DNA of 64,000 nucleotides from Rhodoferax ferrireducens. GTDB taxonomy: Bacteria > Pseudomonadota > Gammaproteobacteria > Burkholderiales > Burkholderiaceae_C. Numbering within the stretch: position 1 is the first letter of the stretch; each line of letters opens with the position of its first letter. The notes below the pieces were generated by a model. That model made no database searches. It saw nothing but the letters and a program-made list of their open reading frames with translations, and was not told the origin of the DNA. The stretch spans positions 1 through 64,000 of the forward strand of contig MTEI01000012.1 in the NCBI GenBank assembly GCA_002083775.1, written 5' to 3'. The position numbers and the translations under genes are program-made. This document shows, piece by piece, positions 54,354 through 63,299 of the stretch.

Positions 54354-55124
54354 ATGAAAGCGGTTATCTTGGCGGGTGGTTTGGGCACCCGAATTTCTGA
54401 GGAAACCCACCTCAAACCCAAGCCCATGATCGAAATTGGCGGCAAGCCCATGTTATGGCACATTCTCAAGATGTATTCATCGCACGGTGTCAACGACTTT
54501 GTGATTTGCTGTGGCTACCGAGGCTATGTCATCAAAGAATATTTTGCCAACTACTTTTTACACATGTCCGATGTTACCTTCGACATGTCCAGTAACCGCA
54601 TGGAAGTGCACTGTAAACACGCAGAGCCTTGGCGGGTAACACTGGTGGACACCGGTGAAGACACCCAAACTGGCGGTCGTCTCAAGCGCGTCAAAGAATA
54701 TGTGCAGAACGAAGAAGCTTTTTGCTTCACTTATGGCGACGGCTTGTCCGATGTGGACATTGCAGCCACTATTACCTTTCATCGTCAGCACGGCAAGCTG
54801 GCCACTATTACGGCAGTGCAGCCACCAGGGCGCTTTGGTGCTCTGCAAATAACCGGCAGTGCCGTGGAGTGGTTTACTGAAAAGCCGCGTGGCGATGGTG
54901 GCCTGATCAACGGCGGCTTTTTTGTCTTGTCGCCCCAGGTGCTTGACCGAATTGCGGGTGACCAAATGCCCTGGGAGGCAGACCCCTTGAATGGTTTGGC
55001 CACGCAGGGCGAGCTCATGGCGTATGAACACCATGGTTTCTGGCAGCCCATGGACACCTTGCGTGAAATGACCCTGCTAGAAAACTTGTGGCAGTCTGGC
55101 AAAGCGCCCTGGAAGATTTGGTGA
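54354..55124 (+). CDS. rfbF: Glucose-1-phosphate cytidylyltransferase RfbF (DdhA)
   Basis: This 256-residue nucleotidyltransferase makes CDP-glucose from CTP and glucose-1-phosphate. The signature GGLGTRISEETHLKPKPMIEIGG opens the protein and the metal-site region FTYGDGLSDVD is present. It is the first gene of the polysaccharide cluster and overlaps rfbG (TGATG). Confidence 0.95.
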   Translation: MKAVILAGGLGTRISEETHLKPKPMIEIGGKPMLWHILKMYSSHGVNDFVICCGYRGYVIKEYFANYFLHMSDVTFDMSSNRMEVHCKHAEPWRVTLVDTGEDTQTGGRLKRVKEYVQNEEAFCFTYGDGLSDVDIAATITFHRQHGKLATITAVQPPGRFGALQITGSAVEWFTEKPRGDGGLINGGFFVLSPQVLDRIAGDQMPWEADPLNGLATQGELMAYEHHGFWQPMDTLREMTLLENLWQSGKAPWKIW

Positions 55125-56206
55125 TGCCGCCCACCCCCCAATTTTGGCGCGGCAAGCGGGTGCTGCTGACGGGTCACACCGGCTTCAAAGGCAGTTGGCT
55201 CAGCCTGTGGCTGCAAAGCCTCGGTGTGCAGGTGCATGGCTTGGCGCTTGCGCCGCCCACCACTCCCAATTTGTTCACGGTTGCCCAAGTGGCCAGCGGT
55301 ATGGCCAGCCACACTATCGGAGATATTCGTGACTTGGTCACGGTGCAGCAAGCTATGCAATCCGCTCAACCAGACATCGTCATCCACATGGCGGCGCAAC
55401 CGCTGGTGCGCTTGTCTTATGCCGAACCGGTTGAAACCTACGCGACCAACGTCATGGGCACCGTGCATGTGCTCGAATCTGCCCGCCACACGCCCAGCGT
55501 CAAGTCAATCGTGGTGGTGACCACCGACAAGTGTTACGAAAACAAAGAGTGGGCCTGGGGCTATCGGGAAAACGAGCCCATGGGCGGTCACGACCCCTAC
55601 AGCAATAGCAAAGGCTGCGCTGAACTGGTCACCAGCGCCTACCGCAACTCGTTCTTGCAAAGCGGTGGTGTTGCGGTTGCCAGCGCGCGCGCTGGCAACG
55701 TGATCGGCGGTGGTGACTGGGCTGCCGACCGCTTGGTACCCGACATCCTTAGAGCTTTTGAAGCGAACCAGCCCGTTGTCATACGTAACCCGCACGCCAC
55801 CCGCCCTTGGCAACATGTGCTGGAGCCTCTCAGCGGTTACCTGACCCTGGCGGAACACCTTTACTTAGACGGCCAAGCCTTTGCCGAAGGCTGGAATTTT
55901 GGCCCCCAGGACGACGATGCAAAACCCGTGCAGTGGATTGTGGAGTGCATGGTCACGCACTGGGGCAATGACGCGAGCTGGCAGCAAGATGGCAGCACTC
56001 ACCCACATGAGGCCGGCTACCTCAAGCTTGACATATCCAAGGCCAAAGCCCGCCTGGGCTGGCAGCCACGCTGGCCGCTGACAACAGCGCTCGAAAAAAT
56101 CGCTGCCTGGCATCATGCCTACCTACATTTAGCCAACATGCGTGAGTTCACCATCGAACAAATTCAAAATTACGCCCAACCGCAAAAGGAACTACAGCCA
56201 TGCTAG
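55124..56206 (+). CDS. rfbG: CDP-glucose 4,6-dehydratase RfbG (DdhB)
   Basis: This 360-residue extended SDR enzyme converts CDP-glucose to CDP-4-keto-6-deoxyglucose. The NAD-binding motif is LTGHTGFKGSWLSLWL and the active-site Tyr-x-x-x-Lys is YSNSK. ATG 55124 is chosen; an upstream in-frame start at 55088 lies inside rfbF. It overlaps the following antitoxin-like gene by 7 bases. Confidence 0.95.
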   Translation: MPPTPQFWRGKRVLLTGHTGFKGSWLSLWLQSLGVQVHGLALAPPTTPNLFTVAQVASGMASHTIGDIRDLVTVQQAMQSAQPDIVIHMAAQPLVRLSYAEPVETYATNVMGTVHVLESARHTPSVKSIVVVTTDKCYENKEWAWGYRENEPMGGHDPYSNSKGCAELVTSAYRNSFLQSGGVAVASARAGNVIGGGDWAADRLVPDILRAFEANQPVVIRNPHATRPWQHVLEPLSGYLTLAEHLYLDGQAFAEGWNFGPQDDDAKPVQWIVECMVTHWGNDASWQQDGSTHPHEAGYLKLDISKAKARLGWQPRWPLTTALEKIAAWHHAYLHLANMREFTIEQIQNYAQPQKELQPC

Positions 56207-56424
56207 CCGTACAAGCAAACTACCATGAAGGGCATATTCAAATTGCCACAGAAGGCCTGCCGCGCGATGCCAAAGTTGTCGTCGTTTTCCTTGATGCAGA
56301 AAGTGCAAATGCCCCAAACGGCTTAAGCCCCGACCAACAAGCTGCATTGCATTTGCAAAGTCAAAGTGACTTTGCGAAAACCGTTTTACTTAGCCCTGCT
56401 GAAGATTGCTGGAACAATGCTTAA
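56200..56424 (+). CDS. Small antitoxin-like protein preceding a PemK/MazF domain
   Basis: This 74-residue protein has an N-terminal beta-strand segment ([20 protein letters not shown], then VVVVFLD) and a C-terminal tail [19 protein letters not shown]. Both resemble antitoxins of PemK/MazF pairs (short beta-rich DNA-binding start, acidic W-N tail). It starts inside the rfbG stop and its stop overlaps the next start, as is typical of antitoxin-toxin pairs. Similarity is by eye and needs checking. Confidence 0.6.
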   Translation: MLAVQANYHEGHIQIATEGLPRDAKVVVVFLDAESANAPNGLSPDQQAALHLQSQSDFAKTVLLSPAEDCWNNA

Positions 56425-58024
56425 CGCCATTCAACAAGGCGGCATTTACAAACTGCCGTTTCCTTTTACCGACCTCACCAACCAAAAGTACCGGCCTGCG
56501 CTTGCCGTTACAGCCCCAGACAGCGCTGGAGATGTTCGGTTTGTGTTTATCACCACCACACCACCAATGCCGCCCGGACAAAGGCTCGCCTTGGGGGTTG
56601 CCGACTTTGACGGTCCAGGCTTGCCGTTTCAAAGCTTTGTCCGGCCCGAAAAGTCCATGCTGCTCAACGGCAGCCTGGCTGTTAAGCACCTCGCGCAGCT
56701 CAAACCCAAAGCACTGCAAGCAGTTTTACGCCACGTCATCCAAGACGAGGTTGCACACTTTTCAGCAAGCGCCTTCGCACCCAGTACCTTCCGTCCTGGC
56801 GAAACTGTGGTGCCCCCCTCCGGCAAATTCATCGGTACCCAAGAGCTCAAGAACATGGTTGATGCCAGCCTGGACGGCTGGCTGACCACCGGCCGCTTCA
56901 ACGCCGAATTCGAGAAACGGCTCGCTGCCTTCATCGGCATCAAACACTTGATCACCGTCAACTCAGGCTCGTCCGCCAACCTGGTCGCCTTCAGCGCCCT
57001 TACATCGCCCAAACTGGGCGCACGTGCCATTCAAAAAGGTGACGAAGTCATTGGCGTGGCCGCAGCCTTTCCCACCACGGTCAACCCCATTCTGCAGTTC
57101 GGTGCCGTGCCGGTATTTGTGGATGTGGACCCGCTTACGCACAACATAGATGCCAGCAAGATCGAAGCTGCGCTGAGTCCAAAAACCAAAGCCATCATGC
57201 TGGCGCACAGCTTGGGCAATCCGTTCAATCTGGATGTTGTCACCGCCCTGTGCAAAAAGCACAATTTGTGGCTGGTAGAAGACTGCTGCGACGCACTGGG
57301 CAGCACCTACCGCGGCCAAATGGTGGGCACCTTTGGCGACATTGGCACACTCAGCTTTTACCCGGCACACCACATCACCATGGGTGAGGGCGGCGCAGTG
57401 TTTACCAAGCACGACGAGCTAAAAACCATTGCAGAGAGCTTTCGCGACTGGGGCCGCGACTGTTATTGCCAGCCCGGCAAAGACAACACCTGCAGCAAAC
57501 GCTTTTGTCAACAGTTGGGCGACTTGCCCTTTGGCTACGACCACAAGTACACCTATAGCCACCTGGGCTACAACCTCAAAATCACGGACATGCAAGCCGC
57601 CTGTGGTTTGGCTCAACTGGAAAGGGCCCCAGAGTTCATCCAAGCGCGCAAAAATAACTTTGCTTTTTTAAAAGAGCGCCTCAAAGACTGCGAAGAATTC
57701 ATCAGCCTGCCTCAGGCCACCGAGCATTCTGACCCTTCATGGTTTGGCTTCCCCATCACTCTGAAAGAAAACTGCCCAGTGACGCGGCTGGACCTGCTGA
57801 CCTACCTGGACCAGAACAAGGTCGGCACGCGCCTGCTGTTTGCCGGTAACCTGACGCGCCAGCCCTACATGCGGGGAGCCAACTGCCGCATCAGCGGTGA
57901 CCTGACCCACACGGACAACGTCATGAACAACACCTTCTGGATTGGCGTGCAACCAGCGCTGACGAGGGAAATGCTGGAGTTTGCAGCCAGCAAAATTGAG
58001 AACTATCTAGGCATCAACTTTTGA
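56417..58024 (+). CDS. PemK/MazF toxin domain fused to RfbH (DdhC) dehydratase
   Basis: One open frame of 535 residues. Residues 1-107 resemble PemK/MazF RNases, with [24 protein letters not shown] (R26 in the conserved RPAL) and ITTT (T46-T48). From about 107 ([10 protein letters not shown]) to the end the sequence is RfbH. That is the [2Fe-2S]/PMP enzyme E1 that removes the 3-hydroxyl of CDP-4-keto-6-deoxyglucose in 3,6-dideoxysugar synthesis. RfbH active-site histidines 318 and 319 ([11 protein letters not shown]) are present. Cys291-x57-Cys349-x-Cys351-x7-Cys359 exactly matches the known cluster motif. RfbH alone is about 437 residues. I find no ATG, GTG or TTG start in the junction that would allow a separate RfbH. 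The start at ATG 56417 overlaps the antitoxin-like gene. Confidence 0.85.
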   Translation: MLNAIQQGGIYKLPFPFTDLTNQKYRPALAVTAPDSAGDVRFVFITTTPPMPPGQRLALGVADFDGPGLPFQSFVRPEKSMLLNGSLAVKHLAQLKPKALQAVLRHVIQDEVAHFSASAFAPSTFRPGETVVPPSGKFIGTQELKNMVDASLDGWLTTGRFNAEFEKRLAAFIGIKHLITVNSGSSANLVAFSALTSPKLGARAIQKGDEVIGVAAAFPTTVNPILQFGAVPVFVDVDPLTHNIDASKIEAALSPKTKAIMLAHSLGNPFNLDVVTALCKKHNLWLVEDCCDALGSTYRGQMVGTFGDIGTLSFYPAHHITMGEGGAVFTKHDELKTIAESFRDWGRDCYCQPGKDNTCSKRFCQQLGDLPFGYDHKYTYSHLGYNLKITDMQAACGLAQLERAPEFIQARKNNFAFLKERLKDCEEFISLPQATEHSDPSWFGFPITLKENCPVTRLDLLTYLDQNKVGTRLLFAGNLTRQPYMRGANCRISGDLTHTDNVMNNTFWIGVQPALTREMLEFAASKIENYLGINF

Positions 58025-58061
58025 TGCTGAGGCGCTTTCAGTAACCTGCCCTTAATTTTGG

Positions 58062-58077
58062 TTCGCAAGCTTGCGAA
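58062..58077. repeat. Perfect 16-base palindrome
   Basis: TTCGCAAG/CTTGCGAA lies just before the terminator hairpin downstream of the fused rfbH. Its last two bases are shared with the terminator stem. Confidence 0.5.
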
Positions 58078-58104
58078 AAGCGGTACAAGTTGGCCGCTTT
58101 TTTA
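58076..58104 (+). terminator. Rho-independent terminator after the rfb genes
   Basis: AAAAGCGG (58076-58083), a 10-base loop, CCGCTTTT (58094-58101) and a T-run to 58103. It should end the rfbF-rfbG-antitoxin-rfbH transcript and separates it from the NeuB/FkbM genes. Confidence 0.75.
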
Positions 58105-58236
58105 AAGGTAGCTGACCCGTCAAATCAGACAACATTGCGATAGATTCATAAGCCGTTAACGACCTAGTCAGCAATTTAAATTAAAAAATGAACTTACAGA
58201 CAGGTACCTTCAATAGCCAACATTGGTAATAATCTC

Positions 58237-59346
58237 ATGAGATATGTCACACAAAAGGATCGCGATCTTTTCGAGAATTTGTTCGTTCTCGAGTTGGCGA
58301 ACAACCACTGGGGAAATCTTGATCGAGGTTTAAAGATCATTCGTGAACATGCCGCAATCGTGCGCTACAACAACGTCAAAGCCGCAATCAAATTACAGTT
58401 TCGTGATGTGGATGAGTTCATTCACCCTGAATTCAAAGGCAGTGATGCGCTTCGCTACATCAAGAAAACGGAGGATACCAAGCTAACAAAGTCAGAATTT
58501 GCACGCATGGTTGAAGAGATTCGTTACCTCAGTTGCATTCCTATGGCGACACCTTTTGATGAAGCCTCAGTTGATTTGTGTATTGAATTTGACATGCCCA
58601 TTATCAAAATAGCCAGCTCAGACATAAACGACTGGGTGTTAATAGAGAAGATCGCATCAACCCGTCGCCCGACAATCGTTTCGACGGGTGGTGCGTCTGA
58701 AAAGGACCTGGATGATATTGTAAGTTTTTACGAAAAACGCGACATCCCCTTGGCCATCAATCATTGCGTATCGCTGTACCCTTCCGAGGATGGAGAACTG
58801 GAACTCGATCAGATTGATTATTTGGCGAGTCGTTATCCTAACCACGTTATTGGGCTGTCTACGCATGAATACCATGATTGGCAGTCGTCGATGCTTATCT
58901 CATACGGAAAAGGGGCTCGCAGTTGGGAGCGGCATATTGATATTGATGACGAAAATGTTCCAGTGTCAAGTTATTGCTCAAGACCAGAGCAATGCGACAC
59001 TTGGTTCAAGGCCTTTCGCAAAGCCGCTGAGATGTGTGGTGGTCGCAGTCGATCCAAGCGGATCATCTCTAAGAAAGAGACGGAATACCTCAACGCGCTG
59101 GTGCGCGGTGCGTATGCCAAAAAGGACTTGGAGGCGGGCTACATTTTCAGTAAAGAAAGTTTTGAACGCGACTTTTATCTTGCTATCCCGCTGCGCAAGG
59201 GGCAGTTGTCATGCCGTGAGGTCATGAATGGCGAACGTTTGACCGCGGAGATAAAGGCGCATCAACCGCTCACGATCAACCACCTAAGTGGTCCTTACAG
59301 TAAAAACGAAGCCCTCAAAGGGCTGATACTTAACCGTGGACTTTAA
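58237..59346 (+). CDS. NeuB-family (N-acetylneuraminate synthase-like) enzyme
   Basis: This 369-residue protein has a TIM-barrel NeuB domain (ELANNHWGNLDRGLKIIREH near residue 20, PMATPFDEASVD, KIASSDIND, STGGASEKDLDDI, GLSTHEYHD). A C-terminal region resembles the antifreeze/SAF domain. NeuB enzymes condense phosphoenolpyruvate with an N-acetylhexosamine to make a nonulosonic acid. No neuA or neuC is in the window. The gene is more A/T-rich than its neighbours and may have been acquired. Confidence 0.85.
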   Translation: MRYVTQKDRDLFENLFVLELANNHWGNLDRGLKIIREHAAIVRYNNVKAAIKLQFRDVDEFIHPEFKGSDALRYIKKTEDTKLTKSEFARMVEEIRYLSCIPMATPFDEASVDLCIEFDMPIIKIASSDINDWVLIEKIASTRRPTIVSTGGASEKDLDDIVSFYEKRDIPLAINHCVSLYPSEDGELELDQIDYLASRYPNHVIGLSTHEYHDWQSSMLISYGKGARSWERHIDIDDENVPVSSYCSRPEQCDTWFKAFRKAAEMCGGRSRSKRIISKKETEYLNALVRGAYAKKDLEAGYIFSKESFERDFYLAIPLRKGQLSCREVMNGERLTAEIKAHQPLTINHLSGPYSKNEALKGLILNRGL

Positions 59347-59370
59347 ATTGATGAAGATGGGGAGAGTTAA

Positions 59371-60285
59371 ATGATTAACCAGATTGATGACTTGTATAAA
59401 TTACTCTCTGGGCCGTTGCAAGACCTGGCTAATCGCAATGGAATTGAAGTAAAGGTGGCAGCGCATTATCTTGATTTTATTAAGGAGAAAAAAGTCATTC
59501 GACTTTCCGTGCGTCATTTAATTTACGCAAATGATATAGTCAACTCGTTTGATTATTATTACACAGCGGTTCTGCCTTATGATTTAAATGGTTTCAGTTT
59601 GGTTGACTATTCTTCGCCGCGATATCATGATGTTGCTGGCTTTGATATTTTTCCAGTATATTTCCCATCACTTGCTGAGCCACTGGTAACTACGCAGCAA
59701 TATTTGGATTTTGCGAATCTCAAAGAGGGTGATAGTGTTTTGGACCTGGGTGCGTATTCTGGTCTGACGTCAATAGTTTTCAAGGGCCAAGTGGGTGCTA
59801 GTGGCAGAGTTCTTGCGGTAGATGCAGACGAAAAAAATGCGCTTGCCATAGAGAAAAATTTAATGTCGCTTAAAAACGTTCTTAATTTGCACATTGATAC
59901 CCTATTTGGTGCAGTCTGGAGCCACTGTGACGGCCTGCAATTTTCATCTGAAGGTAATATGGGCTCATCAGCTTCAGAAATAGTCGGTAAATCTCGTGGT
60001 GATAACAAGATGATCAAATCATTTACTTTACAAAAAATTGTTGAGATTGGTGGTTTTGAGGCGGTTGATTTTATTAAATGCGATGTCGAAGGTGCCGAGG
60101 CTGTCATTTTCGATGATCACAAGTTCTTTGACAAATTCAGACCCAGAATAATAATTGAAACACATTTGGTTGGTGGTACGTCAACGACAGAAAAATGCAT
60201 CAGTGATCTCGGCAAGTTTGGCTATACCTGCGAATTAATCAACCAGACTGGCGTTACTCTGCCATTACTCCAGTGTCATCCTTGA
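59371..60285 (+). CDS. FkbM-family methyltransferase (first)
   Basis: This 304-residue SAM-dependent methyltransferase has the FkbM SAM loop VLDLGAYSGLTSIVFKGQVG near residue 126 and the conserved VDFIKCDVEGAEAVIFDDH. Acidic FkbM proteins commonly methylate sugars of surface polysaccharides. It is A/T-rich like the neighbouring neuB-like gene and follows it by 24 bases. Confidence 0.85.
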   Translation: MINQIDDLYKLLSGPLQDLANRNGIEVKVAAHYLDFIKEKKVIRLSVRHLIYANDIVNSFDYYYTAVLPYDLNGFSLVDYSSPRYHDVAGFDIFPVYFPSLAEPLVTTQQYLDFANLKEGDSVLDLGAYSGLTSIVFKGQVGASGRVLAVDADEKNALAIEKNLMSLKNVLNLHIDTLFGAVWSHCDGLQFSSEGNMGSSASEIVGKSRGDNKMIKSFTLQKIVEIGGFEAVDFIKCDVEGAEAVIFDDHKFFDKFRPRIIIETHLVGGTSTTEKCISDLGKFGYTCELINQTGVTLPLLQCHP

Positions 60286-60322
60286 TAGTTTTCTAATTAA
60301 CCGCTTTAATGTGCGAAAAATA

Positions 60323-62143
60323 ATGCCTTCTGTTTGTGACGAGATCGCTAACTGGTTGGTTCATAACGGCATCGAGCAAGTCTTTTCCGTCACCGGCGGC
60401 GGCGCCATGTTTTTGAATCAAGCCTTGGGTTCGCATCCTGGTTTGCGCTGCACGTTTATGCACCATGAGCAGGCCTGCGCTATGGCCGCTGAAGGTTACG
60501 CCCGTATCGCGGGCAGGCCGGCTGTGGTGATGTTGACCACTGGTCCTGGTGCGGTGAATGCGCTCAATGGTGTATTCGGTGCATTCACTGACTCCATTCC
60601 AATGATTGTCATCTCTGGTCAGGTGAAGCGCGAAACCTGCCTGGCCTTTCATGATTTGCCGGGACTGCGCCAACTGGGGGATCAAGAGGGCCCCACCCTG
60701 CGTATGGCATCTGCTGTGTGCAAAAGCGCTGTCTTGATTCGGGATGTGGCGCAACTCCAAACTGCGTTGCCAGAGGCTTACTCTCTGGCGGTCTCCGGGC
60801 GGCCAGGGCCGGTGTGGCTTGACATACCTCTGGATGTGCAGTCTGCCAAAGTTGAACTGAACATTCCCTCCCCGTTACTGCCCCCAAAGCAATGCGCTGC
60901 CAATCTTGAGGCTACTTGTTTGGAGGTCATCCGCCGCTTACAAAGTGCGCATCGCCCATTGCTTCTAGGCGGCACTGGTGTGCGCCTGGCTGGTGCCGTT
61001 GATGCGCTGCGTGACTTGGTTGAGGCAACAGGAGTGCCATTGGCTACCGCCTGGACCCATGACCTGATTGCCTCGGACCACCCGCTGTTTGCCGGACGAC
61101 CTGGCACCATTGGCACGCGCTCCGGTAACTTCTGCCTGCAAAACGCGGACCTGGTCCTAGTCATCGGGTCCCGCCTGAATATTCGCCAAACGAGCTACAA
61201 CTGGGATTCCTTTGGTAAGAACGCCTGGATTGTGCAAGTTGATGTCGATGCCGCTGAACTGTCCAAGCCCGGCGTACAGGCCGACCTGAAGGTGCAGGCT
61301 GATGCGCAGCTGTTTATCAGCACCCTGCGCCGGCTGTTGGCCCAGCATGCGCTACCGAACTTTTCTGCCTGGGGTGCCTGGTGCCGCGAAATCGGTGCGC
61401 GCTACCATGCTCGGCGGGAGCACGGTCAAACCCAGGGCGCACCGCTCAACCCTTATGTGGTGGTGGACCGCATCTTTCGTCAAATGCGCGATGATGATGT
61501 GGTCGCCTGTGGTAACGCGTCTGCCTGCATCCTGCCGTTTCAGATGGCCCACCTCACGGCCAACCAACGGCTGTTCAGCAATTCCGGCGCGGCTTCTATG
61601 GGCTACGACCTGCCTGCCGCTATCGGCGCTTCGTTTGCCGGTACGCCGGACAACAAGCGGCGGGTGATCTGCTTTGCAGGCGACGGCAGCCTGCAAATGA
61701 ATATTCAGGAGTTGCAAACGCTCAAGACGAGTGGGCGTCATGTGGTCGTGGTGGTTCTCAACAACGGGGGCTACCTTTCTATCTGGCAAACCCATGAGAA
61801 CTTTTTTGGCCGCGTTATTGGTGCTACGCCTGCTACCGGTGTGGAGTTCCCCGATTTTGAAGCGGTTGCAAGCGCTTATGGAATCAAGGCGGCGACGATT
61901 TGCAGCGAAGCTGACCTCACCCGCATGGATGCATTGCTGCAGGAAGATGGTCCCTTGTTGTTGAATGTGGTGGTGGACCCGCGCCAAGAGTTTGCACCAC
62001 GCATAAAATCCCGCGTGGACGAGAACGGCAAGTTCGTCACGCCAGAGCTAGATGATATGCACCCCTTCCTGGACCCGGCAGAACTCAAGGCTGTGGAAGC
62101 CTCCGCCCGCGCCATCCAGGCCACCGCCTGCCCCCTTTGTTGA
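60323..62143 (+). CDS. ThDP-dependent enzyme (acetolactate-synthase-like, YerE-like by context)
   Basis: This 606-residue protein has the three-part fold of ThDP enzymes. The N-terminal part carries the catalytic Glu in MHHEQACAMAAEGYARI. A central Rossmann domain follows. The C-terminal ThDP motif is CFAGDGSLQMNIQELQT (GDG...N). With rfbF, rfbG and rfbH nearby, it could add a two-carbon unit to a 3,6-dideoxy-4-keto sugar, as YerE does in yersiniose synthesis. It may equally act on another sugar, or be an acetolactate synthase-like enzyme of unknown substrate. Start ATG 60323 or GTG 60311. Confidence 0.8.
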   Translation: MPSVCDEIANWLVHNGIEQVFSVTGGGAMFLNQALGSHPGLRCTFMHHEQACAMAAEGYARIAGRPAVVMLTTGPGAVNALNGVFGAFTDSIPMIVISGQVKRETCLAFHDLPGLRQLGDQEGPTLRMASAVCKSAVLIRDVAQLQTALPEAYSLAVSGRPGPVWLDIPLDVQSAKVELNIPSPLLPPKQCAANLEATCLEVIRRLQSAHRPLLLGGTGVRLAGAVDALRDLVEATGVPLATAWTHDLIASDHPLFAGRPGTIGTRSGNFCLQNADLVLVIGSRLNIRQTSYNWDSFGKNAWIVQVDVDAAELSKPGVQADLKVQADAQLFISTLRRLLAQHALPNFSAWGAWCREIGARYHARREHGQTQGAPLNPYVVVDRIFRQMRDDDVVACGNASACILPFQMAHLTANQRLFSNSGAASMGYDLPAAIGASFAGTPDNKRRVICFAGDGSLQMNIQELQTLKTSGRHVVVVVLNNGGYLSIWQTHENFFGRVIGATPATGVEFPDFEAVASAYGIKAATICSEADLTRMDALLQEDGPLLLNVVVDPRQEFAPRIKSRVDENGKFVTPELDDMHPFLDPAELKAVEASARAIQATACPLC

Positions 62144-62153
62144 GCTGAACGCG

Positions 62154-63278
62154 ATGGTGACGACGAATTTTCCAGAAGAACTGAAAACCCTCGCTAAGTG
62201 CCATGCGGACAAACCGACCAGAACGATTCACCCTGGTCAGTCCGTGTGGATTTTTGGTGCCGGGCAATTCGGCCGTGACCTGTGTGGGGCAATGCAGCGC
62301 GCTGGCTACACAGTAGCTGGCTTTGTCGAAACCCAACCTTTGGCCACGCAGGTTATGGGGTTGCCCCTGATCAACTGGCAGCAATGGTCGCATGCGCACT
62401 GCGCCTTGCCCTTATGTATAGGCATCTTTAATCGGGGTATGCCGCTAGATGCGCTGGAAACCTTGGCGCGTCAAGCGGGTGCGCGCAATGTGTTTTTGCC
62501 CTGGGACCTGTACCACGCGTTCAAACAGGACTTAGGCTGGCGCTTCTGGCTGAGCGAGCCTGAGTGCATTCTGAGTCAGACCGATGCCATTGCGAATGCG
62601 TTGGACTGTTTAAGTGACGACACCAGCAAGCGCTGCATGCTGGATATTGCTGCCTTTCGCCTGGGTCTACACACGTCTTACGGCAGTTTTCAGCACGCTG
62701 AGAACCAGTATTTCAACCCGCTCACGCTCGACGCGTTCCAAGGCAAATCCATCCGTTTTGTAGACGGCGGTGCCTACAACGGCGACACCTACTTGGAACT
62801 GTGCACATTGGCTGACGTACAGGCGGCCTACTTGTTTGAGCCTGATAGTGCAAACTTTGCCCAGTTGGTTAAGAACGTGCGTCGCCCTACTCACCCGGTG
62901 CAATGTTTGCCGCTGGGCCTTTCCGACAGCTACCGCATTTTGAGCTTCAATGCGGGTAATGGCGAAGGGGCATCCATTACCCAGAACGGCACCGCCCACA
63001 TTGCTGTCACGGCGCTGGACGATGTGATGGCTGGGCACACTGTGGATTTCATCAAACTCGATGTCGAAGGGGCTGAGTTGCAGGCCCTGCAGGGGGCGCG
63101 GCAGTTGATACAGCGCACCCGCCCGGTGCTGGCAATATCCCTCTACCACTGCCCGCAAGACCTATGGGAGCTACCGCTGACATTGTCCAAGCTGTGCGAG
63201 GACTACCGTTTCTATATTCGCCAGCATTGCTTCAACAGCTTTGACAGCGTGTTGTATGCCGTACCGGTGCACCGCTAA
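62154..63278 (+). CDS. Two-domain protein with FkbM methyltransferase domain
   Basis: In this 374-residue protein residues 25-150 look like a nucleotide-binding Rossmann-type domain (VWIFGAGQFGRDLCGAMQRA). Residues 200-374 are an FkbM methyltransferase domain (RFVDGGAYNGDTYLELC; DFIKLDVEGAELQALQGAR). The N-terminal domain is extra relative to simple FkbM proteins such as the previous one. It starts 10 bases after the ThDP enzyme stop. Confidence 0.8.
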   Translation: MVTTNFPEELKTLAKCHADKPTRTIHPGQSVWIFGAGQFGRDLCGAMQRAGYTVAGFVETQPLATQVMGLPLINWQQWSHAHCALPLCIGIFNRGMPLDALETLARQAGARNVFLPWDLYHAFKQDLGWRFWLSEPECILSQTDAIANALDCLSDDTSKRCMLDIAAFRLGLHTSYGSFQHAENQYFNPLTLDAFQGKSIRFVDGGAYNGDTYLELCTLADVQAAYLFEPDSANFAQLVKNVRRPTHPVQCLPLGLSDSYRILSFNAGNGEGASITQNGTAHIAVTALDDVMAGHTVDFIKLDVEGAELQALQGARQLIQRTRPVLAISLYHCPQDLWELPLTLSKLCEDYRFYIRQHCFNSFDSVLYAVPVHR

Positions 63279-63299
63279 GGGCGCAGGCAGGATTTGCAC

